DNA of 64,000 bases, taken from the NCBI RefSeq assembly GCF_900106955.1, contig NZ_FNNI01000008.1:1-64000 (forward strand). Direction: 5' to 3'. Of the stretch, positions 46,720 through 56,165 are shown one piece after another. Source of the DNA: Aidingimonas halophila. Lineage in GTDB: Bacteria > Pseudomonadota > Gammaproteobacteria > Pseudomonadales > Halomonadaceae. Numbering within the stretch: the first letter of the stretch is position 1; each line of letters begins with the position of its first letter. Both the position numbers and the translations under genes were made by a program. The notes beneath the pieces were generated by a model that had not been told where the DNA came from, did not search any database, and worked only from the letters and a program-made list of their open reading frames with translations.

Positions 46720-47625
46720 TCACGCCAGGCCTAACTCGCGCTCCCAACTCGGTGGATCGCCCCAGGCCTCGGCAAGCCGGTCCAGGAAACGCTCCACCTT
46801 GACTGGAAGGTGACTGCGGGCGGGGTAGAGACCGTGCACGTCGAGGAACACCGGAGATTCCCGAGTGAGCAGGGGGACCAGACGGCCGCACCGGATGCTC
46901 TCGGTGACCAGGAAGCTGGGCTGTTGGGCGATGCCCAGCCCGGCCTCGGCGGCCAGGGTGAGGACATCGCCGTTGTTGCTCTCCAGGGGACCACGGGTGG
47001 GAAGTTGCCGGCCACCAAACTGCCAGTCGCCACCGCTGCTTCCGGTACGGTAGTGCAGGCAGCGGTGATGCTCTAGATCCTCCAGGCGATGCGGTTCGCC
47101 ATGCATATCCAGGTAGCCGGGCGAGGCACATAGGAGCAGACGGCAGCGGGTCAAACGACGTGCCACCAGGCTTGAGTCGGGGAGGCTGCCAATACGAATC
47201 GCCAGATCATAACCCTCTTCCAGCAGGTCGACTCGGCGATCGTTGAGGTCGAGCCGTACCTCCAGTTCCGGATGTTCGACCATGAAACGTGCCACCAGTG
47301 GCGCCAAATGGCGCGTGCCAAAGCTCATCGGGCCGTTGACTCTCAGTCGACCACTGAGCTCCGTAGTGCCGCGTCCCACTTCCGCTTCGGCCTCCTCCAG
47401 CGCTTGAAGAATACCCTGAGCTCGCGCCAGGTAAACCTCTCCAGCCTCGGTGAGGTGCAACCGCCGAGTCGTGCGCTGAATCAATCGCACGCCCAGATGC
47501 TCCTCCAGCTCCATCACCTGGCGGGAGACCCGAGTGCGCGATAGATCCAGTGCTTCGGCGGCACGAGTGTAACTGCCCTGTTCAGCGACACGGATGAAGG
47601 CGGTAATGGCATCCAGCAGTTGCAT
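46720..47625 (-). CDS. LysR-family transcriptional regulator
   Basis: A 301-residue LysR protein. The HTH is in residues ~1-60 (AITAFIRVAEQGSYTRAAEA, LDLSRTRVSRQVMELEEHLG), followed by the effector-binding domain that starts LSGRLRVNGPMSFGTRHLAP. The subgroup (CrgA/DmlR-like) usually acts on neighbouring oxidoreductase genes. Here the downstream genes in the same direction are doxX and ygiD. The TATCAGATATCAG-like A+T-rich bases near 46610-46625 in front of doxX may contain its site. Confidence 0.9.
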   Translation of the reverse strand: MQLLDAITAFIRVAEQGSYTRAAEALDLSRTRVSRQVMELEEHLGVRLIQRTTRRLHLTEAGEVYLARAQGILQALEEAEAEVGRGTTELSGRLRVNGPMSFGTRHLAPLVARFMVEHPELEVRLDLNDRRVDLLEEGYDLAIRIGSLPDSSLVARRLTRCRLLLCASPGYLDMHGEPHRLEDLEHHRCLHYRTGSSGGDWQFGGRQLPTRGPLESNNGDVLTLAAEAGLGIAQQPSFLVTESIRCGRLVPLLTRESPVFLDVHGLYPARSHLPVKVERFLDRLAEAWGDPPSWERELGLA

Positions 47626-47661
47626 GGGTCCGTGGTGTTTCCGTGTCAGTGTGTAAAAAGA

Positions 47662-48849
47662 TCAATAGCCGGTCATTTCCAGGAAGCCGATACCCGAGTG
47701 ACTGCCTTCGACCGTGACATCCCCTTCCCAGTAAGGGAAGACAGTGTCCAGCCAGCGGTCCGGGTGACGGGCTTTCACCGTCACATCGAGATCCTGGCCG
47801 GGGAGTCGTAACCGCCATTGCGTAGGAATCTCGCGGTCTTCGATCTCGCTATGTTCGGTCGGGATCAGTTCGATGGCGTCGTCATCCAGGTTGGTAACGT
47901 TGCCATCGGGCGAAATCCAGCTACCGGAGAGATAATCACCACCGTCCTCTCCGCCGCCCCGCAGGCGAAAGGCCATGAGTTTGTAGCCATCCGCCAGGTG
48001 CAGCGAAAACCAGTCCCAGCCTTGTTGGGCTGGCCCCATGATCTGGCTGCTCCATTCGCGATCGAGCCAGGCGCGTCCGCTGACATTGCGCATTTCCCCG
48101 TCGATTTCGACCTGCCCTTCGACTCGGTAGAACGGCTGACTGTAATAGAACGAGCCCTGGCCATCGGCCGTCTTCTGGCTGAAACCATCGACGCCGTGCA
48201 GTACCAGTGGTCCTTCGGCGGTCAGGTCGAGCCGATAGCCGAAGGTGTTGTCATCGTCGATTCCACGCGCAGTGACGCTCAAGCTATCCAGATCGCCGCT
48301 ATCCCTGTCGCGGCTCATGAGTTGCCAGTCATCCAGCCAGGCCGAGAACGGTTCGGTAGTGACACCGGCCTGCCCCTGCTGATCCGGACCCGGGCGACCA
48401 CGCGCGAAACGTTCGTCAAACCAGTGGTCCTGTGGTGTGGAAAGGGCGGCATGGGCCATCCACAACTGGTCGGTGGACCAAGGGGAGTCGCTGTCATCGT
48501 CCTCGTCATCCGGTGAGGCCAGCGCTTGACGGAAAAGTGTCCACTGGATGCCCAGCGGTTCACCATTTTCATCCTCGAGGTTGGCGGTGAGATACCACCA
48601 TTCGATCCGATAGTCGGGGTGCGGCCCGTGGTCCCCGGGAAACTGAAGGCTGTGGCTCGGTTCTGCCTGAGCGTATTCCATGGCGTCTTCGCCCAGACCG
48701 GCATAACCGTTCCCGCTGTCCTCGTCGGGTGGCTCGCTGCGTTGTTGCAGCAGTAGAACCGCAGCCAGCAGCGCCAGCAATACCAGGGCGACCCAGAGTC
48801 GGCGAGAGGTGCTGAAACGACGGAGTCGCTTGAATCCACCGAACCTCAT
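47662..48849 (-). CDS. AttH/CrtC-like lipocalin-domain exported protein
   Basis: A 395-residue protein. ATG 48849 overlaps the permease stop (ATGA). A transmembrane/signal segment lies at residues ~19-35. The mature part is highly acidic and carries family motifs: HPDYRIEWWYLTANLEDENG near residue 78, GRAWLDREWSSQIMG near 270 and WDWFSLHLADGYKLMAFRLR near 288. This is the AttH (carotenoid 1,2-hydratase/DUF1082-like) double-lipocalin fold. It is co-transcribed with an FtsX-type permease and ATPase, as in att clusters of Agrobacterium and Vibrio. Probably a periplasmic lipid-binding partner of that exporter. Confidence 0.85.
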   Translation of the reverse strand: MRFGGFKRLRRFSTSRRLWVALVLLALLAAVLLLQQRSEPPDEDSGNGYAGLGEDAMEYAQAEPSHSLQFPGDHGPHPDYRIEWWYLTANLEDENGEPLGIQWTLFRQALASPDDEDDDSDSPWSTDQLWMAHAALSTPQDHWFDERFARGRPGPDQQGQAGVTTEPFSAWLDDWQLMSRDRDSGDLDSLSVTARGIDDDNTFGYRLDLTAEGPLVLHGVDGFSQKTADGQGSFYYSQPFYRVEGQVEIDGEMRNVSGRAWLDREWSSQIMGPAQQGWDWFSLHLADGYKLMAFRLRGGGEDGGDYLSGSWISPDGNVTNLDDDAIELIPTEHSEIEDREIPTQWRLRLPGQDLDVTVKARHPDRWLDTVFPYWEGDVTVEGSHSGIGFLEMTGY

Positions 48850-51338
48850 GAGGCGTCGAACTCCCTCAGCAAGTGCCTGGGTGGCAGACGCCGGAGACGC
48901 CAGGCAGGTAGCAGAGCCGCCAACAGTGTCACGCCCAGTGCCAGTGTCAGGGTCGTGGCGATTTGTCCGGGAAAGATATGCAGCGGTAGCCGCCAGCCAA
49001 AGGCGGCGACATTGATGTGCGTCACCAGACTCCAGGCTAGCGCGAGCCCCAGGGGGACGGCCAGCACGGCCGTCAGGCATGCCGCACCGCCGAGTTGGAA
49101 CAGGCCGGTCACGATCAGGGTATGACGCGGGACTCCCACCGCCCAGACGGGAGCCAGTTGTCGGCGACGCTGTGGCGCCTGGGCCAGCAGGCTCGTCAAC
49201 AGGGCGATACCGGCAACGGCCAGCGTGAGCCCATTCAAGGCGCGTGTGATCGCGAAGGTCCGTTCGAACACCGCTTGCGATTGCTGTTTCAGGGCCTTCT
49301 GATCGGTCAGGCTGTCACGGCCTAGACCGAACCGCTGCCCCAGGGCATCGCTCAGTGCCTCGATCTCTGCCTGACCTTTCGGTGTCAGCAGGATGCCGAT
49401 CGCCCCCGGTGGGGCGTGAAACTGGTCGGTCAGGCGTGTGGTCGTCAGCATGATCTCTCCGCGTGGGTTGCCGTAATCGGCATACACTGCAGCGACCGGA
49501 AACGCCACCGGTCCCTGTGGGGTGCGCAAGGTCAACTGCTGGCCGGGGGAGAGCCCGGTGGTTAGAGCGAGTTGCTCGTTGATCATCACGGCACCCGCCT
49601 GCAAGGCCCGCCAGGGATCGTCGTCTGCCAGTGTGTCGAGCAATGGCCAGCGCTCCCTCAACTGCGGCTCGGGCGTAATGCCGTACAAGCCAACGGACTG
49701 TGTCACGGACCGAGCCTGCGTGTCGAGTAGCTGGGTATCGCTGCGTCGGGTGGGCAGGAGTGTCACTACGGCATCCTGTTCAGTGAGCCAGTCGGTGATC
49801 GCTCCGTGTTTTTCAGCCGGCGGACGCAGGTACAGATCGGCCACCAAACGTTGGTCGAGCCAGTCGAGGAAGGTCAGGCGAAACCCGCCCACCATGCTTC
49901 CGACACCGAGGTTGGCAGACAATGCAAGAATCAGAGCCATCATCGCGACCGACAGTCGAGGCAGTTGCAAGTTCAGATCGGCCAGCCCCCACTGTGCCAA
50001 AGGGCGATGTCGAAGGCCACGGGCCGCTATCGTCAAGATGGCAGACAATAACGGCGGCAGCCACAGGGCACTGCCCAGCAGCAGGGTCGCAATCATGACA
50101 AAACCGAGCGTCAATCCCTGGCGGGGTGGTTGCTGTTGCAGCCACCACCAGAGTGCCGTCGTCGTCAACCACAGTAAGCTGCCCGCCAACGCCATGGCAG
50201 CGAGCTGACGACGAAAGCGGCCGTGCCATGCCTGCGATTGCCCCAAGGCCAGGATGTCGAGACGAGCGGCGCGCCATAACGTGCTGGCGCCGGCCGTCAG
50301 CAGCCCGCCCAGGGTTACCGCGAGGCCGCCCAGCCAGTAATGCCAGGGCAGGGTCAGTTCACTGCCCAGACGTTCGCCGTACAACGCTTGAAGACTGGCG
50401 GCGACATCGGGCAACAGCCATTGGGCGAGCCAGACCCCGCTGACGATCCCGGTAAGCGCGCCGACCAGCCCCAGTAACAGCAGCTCGGCGGCGAGTAGCA
50501 TCACCAGCGCACGTCCTGTCACACCGAGTGCCCGTAGCGTGCGCAGCAGCCCCAGACGCTGCTCGAGTGTCAGGCTGAGGGCGGCATGGACGATGAACAG
50601 CCCGACGACGAGCGCCAGCAAGCCCATGGCCGTCAAGTTCAAGTGGAAGCTGTCGGTCAATTGCCCCGGCGCGGCCAGATTGTCGGCTCGCTGTCGTACC
50701 CAGGTGTCGGGCAGGGTCACCGTTGCCTCCGGCGCGATGACGAGATGGCTCGGCTCTGATCGGTCGAGGAGTGCCAGGGCGGCGGCGATATCCATGATCG
50801 CGAGTTCCGGTGGCAGTGTGCGGTCGGGGGTCAGAGGAGGCAGCTCCCGGCCCGACACCAGCTCGGGCGTGGCGTTCGTGCCACCAGGGAAGGCAGATAG
50901 CGTCTCCGGCGCCAGACGGGTCCGATAGGGCGGGCGCAGGAAATCCGTCAGTGTATCGCTGCGCTGGCCGGCGGCCATGCCGGCATCGCCAGGCAACGTC
51001 AGCGGGTCGATGCCCATCACCGTGAGTGGCTGACCATCCTTCAACGTGACCTCGCCTTCGACCACTGGTGAAACGGGGATGCCGTCGCGACGCAGGTCCA
51101 GGAAGTCATCATGGCTCGGTGGTTGGCCGTCCCGCCGCTCGACACGGTCAAGCTGCTGGCTGAACAGGGCATCGGCACGGGCGTAACTGTCGCGTGCCGA
51201 GGCATTGATCGCCTGCACGCCACTCCAGAGCGCACTGGCCACCCAAAGGCCGATCACCAGCATGACTAGCTGGCCGGGATGGCGGCGATAGTGCGACAGC
51301 AGCGTGAGGAGGGCGGTGCGATAGGCGGACAGGCTCAC
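48846..51338 (-). CDS. ABC exporter permease, FtsX/MacB type (large, duplicated)
   Basis: An 830-residue permease with an N-terminal helix, a ~200-residue periplasmic domain, three helices, then a second set with another large periplasmic domain and three C-terminal helices. Two FtsX domains are visible (LTLEQRLGLLRTLRALGVTG near residue 262; second near 730-820). This is the layout of LolCE/AttFG-like lipid or peptide exporters. It overlaps the ATPase gene by 4 bases on one side and the AttH-like gene by 4 bases on the other, forming a three-gene transcript. Confidence 0.87.
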   Translation of the reverse strand: MSLSAYRTALLTLLSHYRRHPGQLVMLVIGLWVASALWSGVQAINASARDSYARADALFSQQLDRVERRDGQPPSHDDFLDLRRDGIPVSPVVEGEVTLKDGQPLTVMGIDPLTLPGDAGMAAGQRSDTLTDFLRPPYRTRLAPETLSAFPGGTNATPELVSGRELPPLTPDRTLPPELAIMDIAAALALLDRSEPSHLVIAPEATVTLPDTWVRQRADNLAAPGQLTDSFHLNLTAMGLLALVVGLFIVHAALSLTLEQRLGLLRTLRALGVTGRALVMLLAAELLLLGLVGALTGIVSGVWLAQWLLPDVAASLQALYGERLGSELTLPWHYWLGGLAVTLGGLLTAGASTLWRAARLDILALGQSQAWHGRFRRQLAAMALAGSLLWLTTTALWWWLQQQPPRQGLTLGFVMIATLLLGSALWLPPLLSAILTIAARGLRHRPLAQWGLADLNLQLPRLSVAMMALILALSANLGVGSMVGGFRLTFLDWLDQRLVADLYLRPPAEKHGAITDWLTEQDAVVTLLPTRRSDTQLLDTQARSVTQSVGLYGITPEPQLRERWPLLDTLADDDPWRALQAGAVMINEQLALTTGLSPGQQLTLRTPQGPVAFPVAAVYADYGNPRGEIMLTTTRLTDQFHAPPGAIGILLTPKGQAEIEALSDALGQRFGLGRDSLTDQKALKQQSQAVFERTFAITRALNGLTLAVAGIALLTSLLAQAPQRRRQLAPVWAVGVPRHTLIVTGLFQLGGAACLTAVLAVPLGLALAWSLVTHINVAAFGWRLPLHIFPGQIATTLTLALGVTLLAALLPAWRLRRLPPRHLLREFDAS

Positions 51339-52000
51339 GGCTCGATCGTCTCCAGTCGCCCGTGGTGCAATCGCAGACAGCGGTTCATGGGGTCGGCCAC
51401 CCGCGGACTGTGTGTCACCAGCAGTAGGGCAGAGCCCGTCTCCACGACCAATTCCATGAGCAAGGCCAGCACATCGTCGGCATTGCGCTCATCGAGATTG
51501 CCGGTGGGCTCGTCGGCCAGCAGCAGGTTGGGGCGTACCGCCAGTGCCCGACCAATGGCAAGCCGCTGCTGTTGCCCGCCGGAGAGCTGTTCCGGGTAGT
51601 GGTCCCGGTACTTGGCGAGGCCCAGGCGCTCAAGGAGTTCCACGGACCAGTCCGGTACTTCCTGCTTTGCCAATCGTGCCTGCAGTCGCAGGTTATCGCT
51701 GACCGTCAGTGTCGGCACCAGATGGAATGCCTGGAATACCAGCCCGAGGCGATGACGACGCAATGCCGATCGTTGTGCCTCGTTCATGGCGTCCAGCGCC
51801 CGGTCGGCAAGCCAGATACGCCCGCTGTCGGGTGTGTCGAGTCCAGCGGCCAGATGCAACAACGTCGACTTGCCGCAACCGGATTCACCCATCAAGGCCA
51901 GGCTCTCGCCGGCCGCCAATTGCAGGCTGACGCCACGCAATACTGACAACGGGCCCTGGGGCGTGGCATAGGACTTGCTGACATCACGCAACTCGAGCAT
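51335..52000 (-). CDS. ABC exporter ATPase (LolD/MacB-like)
   Basis: A 221-residue ATPase. ATG 52000 (MLELRDVSKSYATPQGPLSV) is preceded by AAGGAAA. Walker A GESGCGKS near residue 36, signature LSGGQQQR near 137, Walker B LLLADEPTGNLD near 157, followed by the H-loop VTHSPR. The LolD/MacB subgroup motif DEPTGNLDE is clear. It energises the FtsX-type permease. A terminator of the downstream-numbered SMP-30 gene lies just upstream of it. Confidence 0.92.
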   Translation of the reverse strand: MLELRDVSKSYATPQGPLSVLRGVSLQLAAGESLALMGESGCGKSTLLHLAAGLDTPDSGRIWLADRALDAMNEAQRSALRRHRLGLVFQAFHLVPTLTVSDNLRLQARLAKQEVPDWSVELLERLGLAKYRDHYPEQLSGGQQQRLAIGRALAVRPNLLLADEPTGNLDERNADDVLALLMELVVETGSALLLVTHSPRVADPMNRCLRLHHGRLETIEP

Positions 52001-52041
52001 GGCATTTCCTTGCATGCGTTTCGTGACCGGCATGGTCCCAT

Positions 52042-52069
52042 AAAAAAGGCGCCACCCGAAGGCAGCGCC
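52042..52069 (-). terminator. Rho-independent terminator of the SMP-30-like gene
   Basis: On the minus strand GGCGCTGCC-TTCG-GGTGGCGCC forms a 9-bp stem (two G-U pairs) with a stable UUCG-type tetraloop, followed directly by six T. It lies 36 bases past the stop of the SMP-30-like gene and is the cleanest intrinsic terminator in the window. Confidence 0.88.
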
Positions 52070-52104
52070 CAATACCTCTCGGCCGGCGAGACTGCCGAAC
52101 GGGC

Positions 52105-53211
52105 TCAGTTATCGTTGGCCCATACTGCGACCCCCTGTGTTTCGACATAGACCGAATAGAGTGACTGGCTTCCGGTGATGAATAGCCGGTTACGGCGTTT
52201 GCCGCCGAAGCAGACGTTGGCACAGGGTTCGGGCAGGTGGATCTTGCCGATCAGATCGCCATCGGGAGCGTAGATGTGGACACCGTCATGGTCGTCGGCA
52301 TCGAACAAGCCGCCGAAGATCGCGCCACACCAGAGATTGCCGTCCACATCGACGGCCAATCCATCGACGAACCCAGCGCCGACATCGGTGAATTGCCGTT
52401 CGTTGGTGATGCGGGCGCCATCGTCGACGACGTCCCACATCAGGATCTGATGGGGGTGATCCTCCTTGTGAGTGCCGCCGGTATCAGAGACATAAAGCCG
52501 GGAATAGTCAGGGGAGAAGCCGATACCGTTGGGCTTTTCGACTTCCGCCATCTTTTCCACATCGCCGCTGTCCGGATCGATCCGATAGACGGCCTCGGGC
52601 AACTCGAATTCGGCCACATGCCCCTCATAATTCATGAGGATGCCGTAACCCGGGTCGGTGAACCAGATACCGCCATCGGGATGCACGATGACATCGTTGG
52701 GGGCGTTGAGCGGCTTACCGTCGTACTCCTCGGCAATCACCGTGATGCTGCCATCGTGCTCGGTGCGGGTGACCCGGCGCGTGTCGTGTTCACAGGTCAA
52801 CAACCGGCCTTCGCGGTCGCGGTTGTTGCCGTTGGAGAAGTTCGAGGGTTCGCGGAATACGCTCACTTCACCGGTCGCTTCCAGCCAGCGCATCTGACGG
52901 TTGTTGGGGATGTCGCTCCAGACCAGATAGCCGCCGTCGCCGAAGTAGACCGGCCCCTCCGCCCATCGAAAGCCGGTGGCCAGCCGCTCGACGGCGGCAT
53001 TGGCCAACCGGTAGGGCGCAAAACGGTCATCGATGATCTCGAAGGCGGGATCCGGATAGGAAACCAGCGAGCCATCCCAGGGCCTGTCGTCCTGGGCAAG
53101 CAACCCGCTGGGTTTGAGCGCGGCGACAGCGCCGGTGGCAGCAGCGGCGCCGAGAAAGCCACGGCGGCTCAGGTTGGCGTGTTGTATGGCGAGCCGAGGT
53201 GCATCCGTCAT
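52105..53211 (-). CDS. SMP-30/gluconolactonase-family exported protein (Tat signal)
   Basis: A 368-residue protein. Twin-arginine signal NLSRRGFLGAAAATGAVAA at residues 13-31. The mature part is a six-bladed beta-propeller: RWAEGPVYFGDGGYLVWSDI near residue 82 (metal-binding Glu), APNDVIVHPDGGIWFTDPGY near 170 (Asn and Asp ligands), FVDGLAVDVDGNLWCG near 285. Such enzymes hydrolyse sugar lactones. The periplasmic GMC dehydrogenase at 38177 could make such lactones, but the genes are 13 kb apart. Single gene with its own terminator. Confidence 0.88.
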   Translation of the reverse strand: MTDAPRLAIQHANLSRRGFLGAAAATGAVAALKPSGLLAQDDRPWDGSLVSYPDPAFEIIDDRFAPYRLANAAVERLATGFRWAEGPVYFGDGGYLVWSDIPNNRQMRWLEATGEVSVFREPSNFSNGNNRDREGRLLTCEHDTRRVTRTEHDGSITVIAEEYDGKPLNAPNDVIVHPDGGIWFTDPGYGILMNYEGHVAEFELPEAVYRIDPDSGDVEKMAEVEKPNGIGFSPDYSRLYVSDTGGTHKEDHPHQILMWDVVDDGARITNERQFTDVGAGFVDGLAVDVDGNLWCGAIFGGLFDADDHDGVHIYAPDGDLIGKIHLPEPCANVCFGGKRRNRLFITGSQSLYSVYVETQGVAVWANDN

Positions 53212-53241
53212 TATTCTTGCCTCCTGTCATAGGTCGTCATG

Positions 53242-53264
53242 GCCCGGCGAAGACGTCGCCGGGC
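53242..53264 (-). terminator. Hairpin after the zinc-uptake operon
   Basis: GCCCGGCGA / TCGCCGGGC, a perfect 9-bp stem with a 5-base loop, lies ~80 bases beyond the stop of the binding-protein gene and ~30 bases before the SMP-30 start. No T-run; it may separate the two transcripts. Confidence 0.55.
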
Positions 53265-53344
53265 AAGGCTGATGCTTAGGAGATGACTTAGGTGCCAGGG
53301 ATGCGAGTCGACTTAGTAGCGTAGTTGGCTTTCCGGAACTTTGC

Positions 53345-54328
53345 TTAATGCTCGTGATCGTGCCCGCCGCCATGATCATGACCGTGATCCGCATGCTCCG
53401 GGGCGGGCTCGGCATCGGCCAGTGCTGCATGCAGCAGTTCGGCATTGTGGCGCATCATGCCGAGATAGGTGCTGGCGTCTCCCTCTTCGGCCAGGGCATC
53501 GGCGTAGAGAGTACCGGCAATGGTCAGGTCGGCCTCTTCGGCGACCTGATTCAGAGTGGATGGGTTGGTCATGCTCTCGTGAAAAAGGGCCTGGATGTTC
53601 TGTTCCCGAATGAGGTCGATCAACTCGGCCATGTCCGAGGCGGAGGAATCGGCCTCGGTGGACAGCCCCGCCGGGGAGAGGAAGCGTACGCCGTAGGCAT
53701 CGGAGAAATAACCAAAGGAGTCGTGACCGGTGACGACGCTGCTGCCCTCGGGGAGCTCACCGAGGCGCTCACGGATATCCGTATCCAGCGCCTCGATCTC
53801 GTCGAGATAGCGTTCGGCGTTGTCCTGATAGTCGCTTTCGTTGTCCGGATCGGCCTGGATCAAGCCGTCGCGGATGTTCTCGACATAGGTCGTGGCCAGT
53901 GACAGATCCTGCCAGGCGTGGGGATCGACATCGCCATGGTCGTGATCATCGTGGTCGCCGTGGTCGCCGTGGTCGTGGTGATCGTAGTCCAATGCCTCGA
54001 TACCGTCGGTGGCCGTGACCAATATCCCATCGTAATCGCTGGAATCGATCAAGCGCTCCATCCAGCCTTCGAACTGCAGGCCGTTGAAAACCACGACATC
54101 GGTATCGGCGATCGCCTGGACATGGCGTGGACTGGGCGAGAAGACGTGGGTGTCGCCTTCCGCGCCCACCAGCGGGTCGACGTCGACATGTTCCCCACCG
54201 ACATTGTCGACCATATCCGCCAGGATGCTGAAACTGGCGATGACTTTGAGGTCGGCACTGGCCATCGACGGTGCCAGAACCAGCAGCCCGGCACTCAGCA
54301 GGGACGTGGCTGTAGGACGGTGTGACAT
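53345..54328 (-). CDS. znuA: Zinc ABC transporter substrate-binding protein, His-rich
   Basis: A 327-residue cluster A-I metal-binding protein. ATG 54328 (GGAGGAA upstream) opens a signal peptide ending MASA. Ligand-region motifs: GDTHVFSPSP near residue 57, VDPHAWQDL near 135, HDSFGYFSDAYG near 200, GTLYADAL near 277. A Asp/His loop (YDHHDHGDHGDHDDHDHGD) precedes DPHAW, and the C-terminus is a second His-rich tail. His loops of this kind are typical of zinc rather than manganese proteins. Last gene of the operon controlled by the Zur-like box at 56166. A manganese role is the main alternative. Confidence 0.86.
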   Translation of the reverse strand: MSHRPTATSLLSAGLLVLAPSMASADLKVIASFSILADMVDNVGGEHVDVDPLVGAEGDTHVFSPSPRHVQAIADTDVVVFNGLQFEGWMERLIDSSDYDGILVTATDGIEALDYDHHDHGDHGDHDDHDHGDVDPHAWQDLSLATTYVENIRDGLIQADPDNESDYQDNAERYLDEIEALDTDIRERLGELPEGSSVVTGHDSFGYFSDAYGVRFLSPAGLSTEADSSASDMAELIDLIREQNIQALFHESMTNPSTLNQVAEEADLTIAGTLYADALAEEGDASTYLGMMRHNAELLHAALADAEPAPEHADHGHDHGGGHDHEH

Positions 54329-54371
54329 GGAGATTCCTCCTTGAGATGACTGATGGATATGAGGGAACGGG

Positions 54372-55262
54372 TCAACCTGGTTCCTGAGCCTCGAGCGGGG
54401 TGGCGGTACGACGGCGTTTGGCCAGCAGGCTGTGGTGGCGTCCCAGCAACGCCGATAGCACATAACCGATGCCGGCCAGCATGATGATCGCGGGGCCGGA
54501 CGGCAGCGACAGGTGATAAGAGAGCAGCAGACCGCCGAGACTGGCGATGATCGCGACACCGATGGCGATGCCGATCAGCCCTTCCAGACGCTTGCTCCAG
54601 AACCGGGCCGTGGTCGCGGGTAGCATCATCAGGCCGACTGCCATCAACGTGCCCAGGGTCTGGAAACCGGCGGTGAGATTGAGGACGACCAAGCCCAGGA
54701 ACAGGCCATGTACGCGACCGCTCTTGATGCCCTGACCGCGCAGAAACAAGGGGTCGAGACACTCCACGACCAGGGCCCGGAACATCACCGCGATGAGGAT
54801 CACGATCAGGCTGCTCATGCCGGCGATCAGCACCAGCGCGGTGGTGTCCACCGCGAGGATCGAGCCGAACAGTACGTGGGTCAGGTCGACACTGCTGCCG
54901 CACACCGATACCAGCATGACCCCGGCAGCCAGCGAAATCAGAAAAAAACTGGCCATGGCCGAGTCTTCGCGATGGCCGGTCATCTGCGACACACTGCCGG
55001 CCAGGCCGGCCACCAATAACCCGGAGAGTACACCTCCCAGGCTCATCATCGGCAATGAGAAACCAGCCAACAGGAAGCCGAGCGCCACGCCCGGCAGGAT
55101 AGCGTGTGCCATGGCATCGCCGATCAGGCTCATGCCGCGCATCATCAGGAACACGCCGAGTGGCGGTGCAGCCAGTGACAGCGCCAGGCTGGCGATCAGG
55201 GCGCGTTTCATGAAGCCGTAGTCGAAGGGGATCAGAAAGACAGAATCAAGCAATGCCAGCAT
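54372..55262 (-). CDS. znuB: Zinc ABC transporter permease
   Basis: A 296-residue permease with 8-9 helices. The start at 55262 overlaps the ATPase stop (TGATG). Family signatures: FLMMRGMSLIGDAMAHAILP near residue 40 and LTAGFQTLGTLMAVGLMMLP near 200, those of ZnuB/MntB-type channels. It ends 43 bases before the binding-protein gene. Confidence 0.88.
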   Translation of the reverse strand: MLALLDSVFLIPFDYGFMKRALIASLALSLAAPPLGVFLMMRGMSLIGDAMAHAILPGVALGFLLAGFSLPMMSLGGVLSGLLVAGLAGSVSQMTGHREDSAMASFFLISLAAGVMLVSVCGSSVDLTHVLFGSILAVDTTALVLIAGMSSLIVILIAVMFRALVVECLDPLFLRGQGIKSGRVHGLFLGLVVLNLTAGFQTLGTLMAVGLMMLPATTARFWSKRLEGLIGIAIGVAIIASLGGLLLSYHLSLPSGPAIIMLAGIGYVLSALLGRHHSLLAKRRRTATPLEAQEPG

Positions 55263-55987
55263 CAGCTCGGGTCCGGAAAGGCAAAGGGCAGGATGGGTTT
55301 GGTCTGCGGCATGGGATGGCCATGCTGACGCTCGATAAGCTCCGCGGGTGTGCTCCAACGACCATGGCCGTCGGCCAGCACCAGCACACAGTCGGCCAGG
55401 CGGGCGAGCTGTTCCAGATCATGCAGTACCACGATGATGGTGGTGCCATTGGCGGCCATGTCGCGCAGTACCTGGGTGATGACCTCGACGGTCTCGCGGT
55501 CGACGTTGGCGAACGGTTCGTCGAGCAGCAGCAATTCCGCTTCCTGCATCAGGGTGCGGCCCAGCAGAGCCCGCTGGCGCTGGCCGCCGGAGAGTTCGCC
55601 CAGCGGGCGGTGGGCCAGCGACGAGATACCGAGGCGGCTCATGACGTCGCGTGCCTGGCGATAGTGTGGCCCGCAATAGCCCTTCAGCGCGCCGTGACTG
55701 GGCCAGGTGCCGGTCATGATCAACTCTTCCACGCTCATCGGGAAGGTCAGATCCAACGGCAATTCCTGCGGCAGCCAGGCGCGACGTTCGCGAGGGATAT
55801 CGCAATCGATCCGGCCGGCAATGGGTGTCAGCATCCCCATGATCGCCTGGATCAGTGTGCTCTTGCCGGCGCCATTGGCGCCGATCAACGCCGTGATCGC
55901 GCCATCCTCGAAGGTGCCCTCGAGGTGTTCGAGTACCGTGCGACCGCCTTGCGCCAACTGCAGGTCGTGAAGCTGCAAATGTGACAT
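55262..55987 (-). CDS. znuC: Zinc ABC transporter ATPase
   Basis: A 241-residue ATPase. ATG 55987 overlaps the stop of a 49-codon reading frame upstream (TGATG), so translation is probably coupled; a possible longer start at 55999 would lie inside that frame. Walker A GANGAGKS near residue 36, signature LSGGQRQR near 132, Walker B LLLLDEP near 152. Q-loop WLPQELPLDL is typical of metal-type importers. Confidence 0.88.
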   Translation of the reverse strand: MSHLQLHDLQLAQGGRTVLEHLEGTFEDGAITALIGANGAGKSTLIQAIMGMLTPIAGRIDCDIPRERRAWLPQELPLDLTFPMSVEELIMTGTWPSHGALKGYCGPHYRQARDVMSRLGISSLAHRPLGELSGGQRQRALLGRTLMQEAELLLLDEPFANVDRETVEVITQVLRDMAANGTTIIVVLHDLEQLARLADCVLVLADGHGRWSTPAELIERQHGHPMPQTKPILPFAFPDPS

Positions 55988-56136
55988 CAGGCTAACCATC
56001 CTGCTGCCCACGCGACGGCCAGCCACAGCAGTGCCAGTGGCGCCAGCACCAGCAACAGCCGGCGGCGTGCCGACAGGGACATCAGTGAAAAGTGGCAGGG
56101 CCCTTCGGGGCGATGCCGGTGAGTGCGGTGCACCAT
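55987..56136 (-). CDS. Small membrane protein leading the zinc operon (49 residues)
   Basis: ATG 56136 has GGAGG nine bases upstream. The 49-residue product begins MVHRTHRHRPEGPCHFS, a His- and Arg-rich head with one Cys, and ends with a transmembrane helix LLLVLAPLALLWLAVAWAAG. Its stop overlaps the znuC start by one base, and the Zur-like palindrome lies 30 bases upstream of its ATG. A His-rich head plus helix in a zinc operon suggests a metal-binding accessory or a leader that couples translation. Not a family I recognise. Confidence 0.62.
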   Translation of the reverse strand: MVHRTHRHRPEGPCHFSLMSLSARRRLLLVLAPLALLWLAVAWAAGWLA

Positions 56137-56165
56137 GGTGATGAACCTCCGATAAAACGGTGTAA

